Of a DNA stretch of 64,000 bases, positions 42,005 through 49,927 are shown in pieces. Position 1 is the stretch's first letter; the number at the start of each line of letters is the position of its first letter. The position numbers and the translations under genes are program-made. The notes under the pieces are model-generated. The model had not been told where the DNA came from, did no database searches, and saw only the letters and a program-made list of their open reading frames with translations. This DNA comes from Luteolibacter yonseiensis. Its GTDB lineage: Bacteria > Verrucomicrobiota > Verrucomicrobiia > Verrucomicrobiales > Akkermansiaceae. The stretch is taken from positions 806,001-870,000 of the forward strand of contig NZ_JAENIK010000012.1 of the NCBI RefSeq assembly GCF_016595465.1. Reading direction: 5' to 3'.

Positions 42005-45000
42005 CAGTGGAAGGTAAGCCGCCAGATGGCGAGGATTCGTGAATCGCCGGTCTCTCCCATGCCGGTGGAGAGGAACCACTTGTCAGTAAGTGAAATGGTG
42101 GCTGTGGAAAACTTGTCGTTCGAATACGGATCGCTCTCCGCCACACTGAAGTTCACCTTGTCCAACAAACCCAGCAACGGTCGCAGCCTGCGGGTGTAGC
42201 TGACACGCCCGTGACGGATTTCCTCGGCGAGCAGGTGCATCGCCCGCGATGAGGCCACAGACGGGTCCTCCAATCCGGAAGTTGTCGTGCCGGTGGCGAG
42301 AAGGGTCATGATCTCGTTGTCCGGCAGAGGAGGATTCGAAGTCAGGAGAAGTTGTGGATTGGAGGCGTTCCCATAGGCATAGACATTCACCGTATAGGGG
42401 CGGGGCTCGGCGGTCCCCCTTATCTCAAGGATGGGATCGAAACCGGAGTCCGGTTTGAAACTGATCAGTCCCGATCTGACAGACAAGGTGCTGAAAGGCA
42501 GGCTCGCCTTGAAATTGCGGACCTTGAAGTCACCGTCCGGGGCGGGGTTGCCCAGATTCCCGCCGATTTTCATGCTGCCCGAGATATCACCATTCGCAAG
42601 ATTCCCCCGGATGATGAGCGGGGCATCGGTGCGCACCGTCACATTCAGTCCCCAGTTCCGGAACGGCTCGGGCATGCCGCCGACCTGCGTCTGTGATTTG
42701 TCGAACTTGGGAATCGCGGCGGCGGAGGGACCGGTGAAGGGCGTGCCGATCGGCAACAGCTCGATGTCCCGGTAGAAAATACTGTCCACCAGGCCCACGC
42801 TGCCCGAAACGACCGCATTTTCCCAAGCGCCTTGCAACCGTAGATCACCATTGGCACGGACGATCAGGTAGTCGTTCCGCAGCAATGGCAGATGGTTGCC
42901 ACGCAGGCGAACATCCAGAGGACCCGGCTTGCCCTCGCTCAGCGAGAGGGTTCCCTCCCCCTGCAAGCTGCCACCGGCGACGGTCGCGCGAAGATTTTTC
43001 ACCACCGCCCGGTCCAGCGCGAATTCCACGGCTGCCGCCACCCCTTCCAGCGGCGGGATGCGCTGGTCTTTCAGTCGGAGCGCGCCACCTGTCAGTTCCA
43101 GCAGCCCCTTGATCTCAGGCTTGCCGACTTTTCCGCTGACGCCGACATTCCCGGTCAAGGCACCGGAGAGTTGCTCCGCTGAGGGGACCAGGGTGTTGAA
43201 ACGGGAGAGGTCGAGGCGGGGAAGGTCCAATCGTGCCACCAAATCCTCGTCCTTGATGGACGCCGGGTTCTGCGCCCATTCCGCCGGACGGAACGCCATG
43301 TCCGCCTTCATCACGGCGGCGGGGAAATCGGGTGAGGTCGCCTCACCTTCCAACCTGAGACGTCCTTCGCCCCCGACGAGCGAGATCTTCAAATCCGCGG
43401 GCGGAAGTTGCGGCCGGGCGGGCGAACGCAGGTCGCGGGCGACGAATTTCGCGTCGATCAGCGGATCGGAATAGGTCCCGGAGACATGGATGCCGAGCTG
43501 CCCGGTGGAGCGTGGATCCAGTTGTTCCAGAGCGGGAACCCACTCCTTCAGGAGTCCCAATGAAAGCACCTTCGAGTCGATGGACACATCCAACGGACGT
43601 GCGTCCCTCGCCAGTGTGTCGCGCCATTTTGAAAAGTCTTCCGGTATGGGAAGACTGGCCGTGCCATGGGCGAGTTCCTCGATGCCACGGGTCCACGTGA
43701 AATTACGGAGGTCCAGCAACCCATGGGAAAGCGCCGCTTCCAATGCCACACCTTGCTCCCCCATGCGCACTCTCAGCCCCTTGGTCTCAAACCCGGAGGG
43801 CCAATCATAGGCCATCCCGCCGATGGCGGTGATCGGCTCGGCCATCTCCCTCGACCAGGTGGCTTGGGTGAAGGACAGTTCTCCCCGGTGCTTGTTGGCC
43901 TTTATTTCGCCTCCGCCATCCCACCGGCCTGTCAGACTTGCGGTTCCTCCCAACTTTACCTTGGCGATGGAAAGCCAGCGCTCGATCCGGGCGGTGGTGA
44001 ATTCCTCGAACTCCGCCGAAGCCTTGTAACCGGCGGTTTGGATTTGGTAAGTGGTATTCACTTTGGCACCATCCAACACGAGGTCCGCGGCAAGCGGTTG
44101 ATCAGGAGCCCAGCGTGCCTTGATGTTCATGGGAGTGGCAATCGTCACATCCTGGGGCTTGAGCGACAGATCCACGTCGGCCGACTGAGGCTTGTTGGAT
44201 GCGAAGGCGACGCTGAAACTGCCGTCAATCGAGGACGCCGGAGCCACCGCTTCCGGATCGATGGCTGGAACCCTCGCGGACAATTCCCGCAGCAATGCCG
44301 GGACGTCCGCGACATTGAATTTTCCAGTCGTTTCACCGAGGGTGAAACTCTTCTCCGAGCGGGCGACAGGAGCGGTGGCCTCCACCGCGATCTCCGTGCC
44401 AAGCAACTTGCTACGGCCGTTCACGGTGGCCTGCGCGTCGGTGAGCGTGGCGTCCAGGCTCAACTCCGATGAAAGCCAATCCTGCCAGGCGACATTCTCC
44501 AACAGCGTCCGCACCGTGCCTGTGGCGGACTTCGGGTCTGGCAGCAGTTGGTCCAGCTCCACAGAGAGGGAGGTGAGGGTCGCGGCTGCGGGCAACTCCA
44601 CGCCGAAACGTCTGGCGGTCTCGTCCACCTGGAGTTTCCCCTCCTTCAGGTCGATCTTGGCCGAAGAAAAACCCGGTGCCGCGTAAAGCAGGAAAACGGC
44701 CTCATCCAGATGCAGTTCGCCATCAAGCGAAGGTTCGCCACCGGCAGGGAGCTGCACGACGAGGTCCCGCAAGCTTACCCCGGGCAGCGGATCGATCCGC
44801 CGGATGTCCAGCGCGTCCTGCGACCAGACAATGGCGGACTGCTGGGCCGGCCATTCGCGACCGGACGCATCGGTGATGGCTCCCAACTCCAGCCGGATGT
44901 CATCGCTTCCCGCAGCGTGGGAGAGACCGCTTTTCGCAAGACCGATCACCGGTTTACCCTCCCGGGTCGCAGCCAGGGTAAGATTCCTGAGTTCCAAGTT

Positions 45001-45540
45001 CAACGGAATGACCCGACCGCGGATGGAGCGCACGGTGGTGACGAGTTTTTTCAAGTCGAGCGGCGGTTTTTCCGGCTCCTCAGGCTTTTCCAGCCCGAGC
45101 CGGAGATCCGCATGAACACCATCGATGGTCAGGCCTTTCAATTCCCCCCTGATGAGTCCCCTCCACTCGTATTCGGGTGTCACCTTGTCGATGGAAAGAC
45201 TGGCGAGTTCCTTGTCCCCCTCGATGTGGAGATCCGAAAACGAGAGTCCGCCGGTCAAATTCCCTCCGACAGTAAAATTTCCCCGCAGTCCGGCTTTTTC
45301 GAGGAAATGCACCGCCACCCTCGGGGTGATGAGGCGCAACCCCGGTCCGTTCAGCCACACAAGCCCCAGCAACAGAAGGCCGAGCAAAATCAGCAGTCGG
45401 TATTTCAAACGCCGTTTACGCGGCGCTGCGGGGGCATTGGTAATGGGTTCTGATTCTGCCAAAGCGTCAGTAACCTTGACGGAACTTCCGCTCCGGTCAA
45501 CAGCTCGATTCTCAAGAATTGCCAATTGCCAAACCTCCAT
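42004..45540 (-). CDS. tamB: TamB-like translocation and assembly module protein
   Basis: A 1178-residue protein with a basic cytoplasmic N-terminus, one membrane helix at about 48-63 (RLLILLGLLLLGLVW) and a very long beta-rich periplasmic part. The C-terminal third carries the TamB/DUF490 domain (ANGDLRLQGAWENAVVSG, VRNFKASLPFSTLSVRSG, LLTSNPPLPDNEIMTLL, and the final FSVAESDPYSNDKFSTA). It overlaps the TamA-like gene, so the pair should form one envelope-spanning machine. ATG 45540 is used, but that start is only 15 bp from the divergent manA ATG; a TTG start at about codon 45, just before the membrane helix, would leave more room for promoters. Confidence 0.83.
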   Translation of the reverse strand: MEVWQLAILENRAVDRSGSSVKVTDALAESEPITNAPAAPRKRRLKYRLLILLGLLLLGLVWLNGPGLRLITPRVAVHFLEKAGLRGNFTVGGNLTGGLSFSDLHIEGDKELASLSIDKVTPEYEWRGLIRGELKGLTIDGVHADLRLGLEKPEEPEKPPLDLKKLVTTVRSIRGRVIPLNLELRNLTLAATREGKPVIGLAKSGLSHAAGSDDIRLELGAITDASGREWPAQQSAIVWSQDALDIRRIDPLPGVSLRDLVVQLPAGGEPSLDGELHLDEAVFLLYAAPGFSSAKIDLKEGKLQVDETARRFGVELPAAATLTSLSVELDQLLPDPKSATGTVRTLLENVAWQDWLSSELSLDATLTDAQATVNGRSKLLGTEIAVEATAPVARSEKSFTLGETTGKFNVADVPALLRELSARVPAIDPEAVAPASSIDGSFSVAFASNKPQSADVDLSLKPQDVTIATPMNIKARWAPDQPLAADLVLDGAKVNTTYQIQTAGYKASAEFEEFTTARIERWLSIAKVKLGGTASLTGRWDGGGEIKANKHRGELSFTQATWSREMAEPITAIGGMAYDWPSGFETKGLRVRMGEQGVALEAALSHGLLDLRNFTWTRGIEELAHGTASLPIPEDFSKWRDTLARDARPLDVSIDSKVLSLGLLKEWVPALEQLDPRSTGQLGIHVSGTYSDPLIDAKFVARDLRSPARPQLPPADLKISLVGGEGRLRLEGEATSPDFPAAVMKADMAFRPAEWAQNPASIKDEDLVARLDLPRLDLSRFNTLVPSAEQLSGALTGNVGVSGKVGKPEIKGLLELTGGALRLKDQRIPPLEGVAAAVEFALDRAVVKNLRATVAGGSLQGEGTLSLSEGKPGPLDVRLRGNHLPLLRNDYLIVRANGDLRLQGAWENAVVSGSVGLVDSIFYRDIELLPIGTPFTGPSAAAIPKFDKSQTQVGGMPEPFRNWGLNVTVRTDAPLIIRGNLANGDISGSMKIGGNLGNPAPDGDFKVRNFKASLPFSTLSVRSGLISFKPDSGFDPILEIRGTAEPRPYTVNVYAYGNASNPQLLLTSNPPLPDNEIMTLLATGTTTSGLEDPSVASSRAMHLLAEEIRHGRVSYTRRLRPLLGLLDKVNFSVAESDPYSNDKFSTATISLTDKWFLSTGMGETGDSRILAIWRLTFH

Positions 45541-45555
45541 CTATCAACCCCGCGC

Positions 45556-46494
45556 ATGGAACCGATCATCTTCACCCCGCTTTACATGGAACGCGTCTGG
45601 GGCGGCCGCGAACTGGAACACGTTTATGGACGCTCACTGCCGGATCCGTCCCTGCCCTTCGGCGAGGCATGGGAGATCGTGGACCGGGAAAACGAGCAGT
45701 CCGTCGTCACGGGCGGCACCTATGCCGGTGCCGCGCTGCATGACCTGTGGACCAACCACCGCGAGGAAATCTTCGGCCTTGGCTACCAGAACCACCCTCG
45801 CTTCCCCATCCTCATCAAGGTGCTTGACGCCCGGGACGACCTCTCCATCCAGGTCCATCCGCCCGTCCACCTTGCTGATTCCCTCGGTGGCGAGCCGAAA
45901 ACCGAAATGTGGTACATCGCGGATTGCGAGCCGGACGCGAAACTCTACGTCGGCTTGAAGAACGGCATCACCCGCGATGATTTCGAGAAGTCCATCGCGG
46001 ACGGAACGGTCGCGGATTGCGTGCACGCCGTCGAACCCAAGGCCGGTGACTCCATTTTCATCGCCTCCGGACGCCTGCACGCCATCGGCGCGGGATTCCT
46101 GATCCATGAGATCCAGCAGAATTCGGATACGACCTACCGGGTGTTCGACTGGAACCGCCTCGGCCTGGATGGGAAACCCCGCGAACTCCATGTCGCCGAG
46201 TCGCTGGCGAGCATCGATTTCCACGACTTCGAGCCCACCATGGACACCCCGCTGGGTGACAACCTGGCGAGCTGTGATTACTTCAAGACGGATCGCAAGT
46301 TGCTCAACGCGGGCGAAAGCATCGTCAATCCCCGCGAAGACCGCTTCTCGATCCTCTCGGTCGCGAACGGCCAGTTGGAAAGCGCCGAAGGAACACGGTT
46401 TGAGAAAGGACAGTTCCTGTTGGTGCCTCGTGGCGGTGCCCCGTTGAAGGCGGTGGCGGACTCCACGGTCCTGCAGATCACGCTGCCGCTCTGA
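45556..46494 (+). CDS. manA: Mannose-6-phosphate isomerase, class I
   Basis: A 312-residue cupin-type isomerase converting mannose-6-phosphate and fructose-6-phosphate. Landmarks are RVWGGRELE (11-19), SIQVHPP with metal-binding Gln and His, the Glu of KTEMWYI, and GRLHAIGAGFLIHEIQQNSD with the active-site His. Length fits the short bacterial type. Start ATG 45556 is preferred over 45526, which would overlap the start of tamB. It lies divergent from tamB and convergent with the amylase gene. Confidence 0.92.
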   Translation: MEPIIFTPLYMERVWGGRELEHVYGRSLPDPSLPFGEAWEIVDRENEQSVVTGGTYAGAALHDLWTNHREEIFGLGYQNHPRFPILIKVLDARDDLSIQVHPPVHLADSLGGEPKTEMWYIADCEPDAKLYVGLKNGITRDDFEKSIADGTVADCVHAVEPKAGDSIFIASGRLHAIGAGFLIHEIQQNSDTTYRVFDWNRLGLDGKPRELHVAESLASIDFHDFEPTMDTPLGDNLASCDYFKTDRKLLNAGESIVNPREDRFSILSVANGQLESAEGTRFEKGQFLLVPRGGAPLKAVADSTVLQITLPL

Positions 46495-46514
46495 GCTGCC
46501 CGTCACATCGCGAT

Positions 46515-46548
46515 TCGGGTGGGGAAAGAAATGTCCCTACCCGATTTT
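46515..46548 (+). terminator. Terminator between convergent manA and amylase genes
   Basis: TCGGGTGGGGA (46515-46525) pairs with TCCCTACCCGA (46534-46544) with one mismatch around an eight-base loop, followed by TTTT. The amylase stop codon (46537-46539) lies in the right arm. Confidence 0.55.
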
Positions 46549-48336
46549 CAGAATCATCGCGCCACACGGCGGCAGGTCGGGGAGAGCCAGGCCTTCCGCA
46601 TCCGATTCACCCGCCCAACCGCTGTCGAGAGTGTCGGTGAATCTCCACGAAGGCTTTTCCGTCCGGTTCATGAATTCCCATGCGTTCCGGGGGATGTCCA
46701 CCTTCACTCCCCGCAGGGTTTCGCTGCCGTGGAAGTTCGCCACGACCAGGGCGGATTCACCGCTTCCCGGGTCGTGACGGATGAAGGCGTAGAGCCAGTG
46801 CCCGGACGCTGTTTCGTCTCCTATCCTTCCGAATTTCGGATTGCCGTGGTTCGCATGGTTCAAGCCATAGAATTCTCCTTGGGTGAATGCGGGAGAGCCG
46901 ATCGCTCCGAGGAGTTTCCCATACCACCCACGCAGTGATTTTTGTTCGTCGCCGAGTCTCCCGCCATCGTATTTCCCTCCGTTCACCCATTTCACAAACT
47001 CGGGCATGGACCAGTAATCAAAAATCGTCGTGCGCGCGTTGTCGCCGCTGAAACCTTCCGATCCGACGGCGGGTTCGCCGATTTCCTGGCCGCTGTAGAG
47101 CATCACCGCGCCACGACCCATGCCGAACAAGACCGCGGAGACCGGCTTGCCGGTTTTCATCCCGAGCCCCCCCCATACCTTCGGATTTGCAATCCTCACC
47201 TCGTCGTGATTCTCGGCGTAACGTACGGACTGGTGGAATTTTTTCCCGGTGAATGTCAGCGGATCGAGGTCGTTCGCCCACTTTCCGCCGTCATAGACCG
47301 CCTCCAGCAGGCGGTAGGCGGGATGATCGTAAACGGCGTCGAACCCGGAATCCAACAACTCGTCGAGCACATCCTTGTCCGTGAGCTTCGCCGGGTCGCT
47401 GTCGTAGGCTTCGGCGGAGAAAAACACATCCTCATGGCGCGCACGCGCCCGCTTCACCGCCCAACGCCAGAACTCCATCGGTATCATGTGGGCCATGTCG
47501 CAGCGGAATCCTCCTACGCCCATTCCCTGCCAGTAGGCGAGGATCTCATCCATCGTGCGCCACGTTTTCGGCACCTCGGACACGTCGGCACCGGCGCCGG
47601 GCAGGTCCCCTGTCGCACGGCCCCGGGTGAAATCATGACCATAGTTCAGCTTCACCGTCTCATACCAATCATGGATGGATGGAGCCCATGAGATCACATT
47701 GTTTCCCGTGACCCTTCCACATATCGTCTCCATCTCGAAGAGTCCGCTGCATCCCGGCATCCCTGCCGTGGGCAGCTTGAGCGGCGGTCCTTCGCCGGGA
47801 TCTTCCGGGCCGAGGTAATAGAAATGGTTGTCCCGGTCGAAGAACACGTCGTGCCTGTCACCCGCGCCAAAAGAGAGCTCTGGCTTGACGTCGGATTGAT
47901 AGGAACGCGCCACGTGATTCGGCACGAAGTCGATGACGACCTTCAACCCATGCGTGTCGCAGCGGTCCAGCAGGGCCTTGAACTCTTCGAGTCGTTTCAA
48001 CGGGTCGATCGCGTAATCCGGACAGACGTCGAAGTAATCCTTGATGGCATAGGGACTTCCGGCGATGCCTTTCAGGATGTCCGGCGCATCCGCAGGGCGG
48101 CCCGGATAGGCGGTGCCGCTGGCTTGTTCCAAGACCCCGGTGAGCCAGAGGTGGGTGAAACCCATGTCCTTCAGCGAACCCAGCGCGGCATCATTGATAT
48201 CGTTGAATTTCCCGCAGCCGTTCTCAGCGAGCGTGCCATTGATTCTGCGGGTTTCGTTCGTATTTCCGAAGGTCCGGACCAGAAGCTGATAGATTACCGG
48301 ACGCGTCGCCACGGCGGACAGGGCACTTGATGTCAT
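46537..48336 (-). CDS. GH13 alpha-amylase family glycoside hydrolase
   Basis: A 599-residue GH13 enzyme without a signal peptide, so probably cytoplasmic and acting on alpha-glucans or malto-oligosaccharides. Conserved regions: VVIDFVPNHV (region I), GFRCDMAH with nucleophile Asp280 (II), FFSAEAY with acid/base Glu309 (III), and YAENHDE with Asp378 (IV). The C-terminal beta domain has LVVANFHGSETL. Start ATG 48336 is chosen; the longer frame to 48408 adds residues unlike the family. Product specificity within GH13 cannot be read by eye. Confidence 0.88.
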   Translation of the reverse strand: MTSSALSAVATRPVIYQLLVRTFGNTNETRRINGTLAENGCGKFNDINDAALGSLKDMGFTHLWLTGVLEQASGTAYPGRPADAPDILKGIAGSPYAIKDYFDVCPDYAIDPLKRLEEFKALLDRCDTHGLKVVIDFVPNHVARSYQSDVKPELSFGAGDRHDVFFDRDNHFYYLGPEDPGEGPPLKLPTAGMPGCSGLFEMETICGRVTGNNVISWAPSIHDWYETVKLNYGHDFTRGRATGDLPGAGADVSEVPKTWRTMDEILAYWQGMGVGGFRCDMAHMIPMEFWRWAVKRARARHEDVFFSAEAYDSDPAKLTDKDVLDELLDSGFDAVYDHPAYRLLEAVYDGGKWANDLDPLTFTGKKFHQSVRYAENHDEVRIANPKVWGGLGMKTGKPVSAVLFGMGRGAVMLYSGQEIGEPAVGSEGFSGDNARTTIFDYWSMPEFVKWVNGGKYDGGRLGDEQKSLRGWYGKLLGAIGSPAFTQGEFYGLNHANHGNPKFGRIGDETASGHWLYAFIRHDPGSGESALVVANFHGSETLRGVKVDIPRNAWEFMNRTEKPSWRFTDTLDSGWAGESDAEGLALPDLPPCGAMILKIG

Positions 48337-48417
48337 TATGGCCACGACTACACCAGAAGCGGGCGACTGCCAAGAGAATGGTTGGAGACTGCGGGGCCTC
48401 GACCCCACGAACGTCTC

Positions 48418-48705
48418 TCACGAGTCCTTATGCTTTTCACGTTCTTCCCGGATGACCGCCAGCGCGTCATACATCGCGAAGAGCATCACCATCACCGTCG
48501 CCACCGCGCATCCCCCCCACCAGAAGAGCACGCGCCACGGGCTTTCCCAGATCCATGCGTCAATCACCCACAGTCCCACGGCCAGCATGCCGAGCGGCAC
48601 GAGCACCATCCGGCCCATCCACTTCCGGCGTTCCGTGCGGTCATGCAGGATCGCCCGCGCGAGACCGGTACTCGCATCCCAACTTCCAGGCTCCTTGTTT
48701 TTCAT
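48418..48705 (-). CDS. Small two-helix membrane protein
   Basis: A 95-residue protein with a polar N-terminus, two membrane helices at about 33-52 (MVLVPLGMLAVGLWVIDAW) and 59-78 (VLFWWGGCAVATVMVMLFAM) and a charged C-terminus (IREEREKHKDS). I do not recognise a family. It lies 3 bp after the prepilin peptidase gene and is probably co-transcribed with it. Confidence 0.65.
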   Translation of the reverse strand: MKNKEPGSWDASTGLARAILHDRTERRKWMGRMVLVPLGMLAVGLWVIDAWIWESPWRVLFWWGGCAVATVMVMLFAMYDALAVIREEREKHKDS

Positions 48706-48708
48706 ACC

Positions 48709-49914
48709 TCAGAAATTACTCCCGATTCCGATTGGTCCAAGGAAATCCAGATACCACGCCCACAGTCTCCACCCGCCGAACATCCACGCCACCGCGCCCA
48801 TCGCGAGGAACGGCCCGAACGGCAACTGCCTGCCAAAACCGATCCGCCCGATGATCGCCGCGAAAATCGCGAACAGGGACGCGGCGAACAAGGAGAACAG
48901 CACGCCCGACCAGCCGAAGAACGCGCCGATCATCCCCAACAGATGGACGTCCCCCATGCCCATCGCCTCACGTGGGATCACCGCGTTCGTCGCAACCCCG
49001 TCCAGCGCCTTGATGTCCTCCAGCGCGTGCGTCGTTCCATCCGCCAGTTCGATACCGGTCTCCCGGATCACCAATTTTCCCGCCACCACCGCCACGCCGT
49101 TCACACGCACCTCCGTGGTGTCCACGATCAGCTTGTCCTCCTTCCGCGAAAAGATGTCCCACCACGGGATCTCATCCTCACCAATGACAAAATAAATCGG
49201 ATCCGTGTCGTTCTCCGGTTCACGCAGCGACCAGGCCACCGGTTTGTCGAACTTCAGCGCCTTCTTGCCAAAAGCCAGTTTGCCCAGCTCCACCACACCC
49301 CAAAGCCCGAAAAAACCCACCGCCCAACCGATGCCTCCCTGTTTCATACCGCTCAACCACTCATAACCATAGCCTGCCAGGACCGGAAGCTGCGGCCACA
49401 GGGCACAACCCGCCAGTCCTACCACCGATCCCCCCCAGGTCAGCGAGGTGGGGATGATGAGATGCTCGGCATCGATGAAAGTGATGCTCACCAGAAGTGC
49501 CATCAGAATCCACAGCGGGATCACCACCGCGGCCGACTGGGGCAGGAAGATCCATGCCACCGCCACAAAAAGCAACGCGGTCAGCAACTCGACACCGAAG
49601 TAGCGGAAAGCGATCGGCGCGTGACACTGTCTGCATTTTCCCCGCAGCCATAACCAGCTCACCAGCGGCAGGTTCAGCCACATCGGGATGGCGGCCTTGC
49701 AGATCGGACAAAACGACCGTTTCGGCTCGTTCACCGACATTCCCAACGGCACCCGGTAGATCACCACGTTCAAAAACGAGCCGATGCACGCACCGAGGAC
49801 AAACGCCGGTACCAGCCAGCTCCACGGCGCGAAAGGAAGTTGGGAAATCACTGCGTCCAAAGTCCCGCCATTCAAGCCACCCCCGTGCGACTGCCAAGGA
49901 TAATGATCGGGCAT
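48709..49914 (-). CDS. Prepilin peptidase (A24 family) with an inserted soluble domain
   Basis: A 401-residue membrane aspartic peptidase. The N-terminal zinc module has Cys69, Cys72, Cys94 and Cys97 (FCPIC, GKCRQC); catalytic Asp148 (ITFIDAEH) and Asp322 (GMGDVHLL) are both present, so it should remove prepilin leader peptides at the inner membrane and may methylate them. About 100 mostly polar residues (around 213-316) separate the fifth membrane region from the GMGD motif; typical enzymes have almost none, so the protein is far longer than the usual 250-290 residues. Pilin-like substrates include the Verru_Chthon A protein at 32033. It is followed by a small membrane protein gene. Confidence 0.87.
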   Translation of the reverse strand: MPDHYPWQSHGGGLNGGTLDAVISQLPFAPWSWLVPAFVLGACIGSFLNVVIYRVPLGMSVNEPKRSFCPICKAAIPMWLNLPLVSWLWLRGKCRQCHAPIAFRYFGVELLTALLFVAVAWIFLPQSAAVVIPLWILMALLVSITFIDAEHLIIPTSLTWGGSVVGLAGCALWPQLPVLAGYGYEWLSGMKQGGIGWAVGFFGLWGVVELGKLAFGKKALKFDKPVAWSLREPENDTDPIYFVIGEDEIPWWDIFSRKEDKLIVDTTEVRVNGVAVVAGKLVIRETGIELADGTTHALEDIKALDGVATNAVIPREAMGMGDVHLLGMIGAFFGWSGVLFSLFAASLFAIFAAIIGRIGFGRQLPFGPFLAMGAVAWMFGGWRLWAWYLDFLGPIGIGSNF

Positions 49915-49927
49915 GGATCGCCTATCC

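Noticed and set aside
48361-48430. T-arm-like GGGGTCGAGGCCCC on the minus strand suggesting a tRNA 3' end
   Set aside because: The loop has six bases instead of seven, no acceptor stem or anticodon arm can be placed in the 75 bases upstream, and the area fits the 5' leader of the amylase gene.
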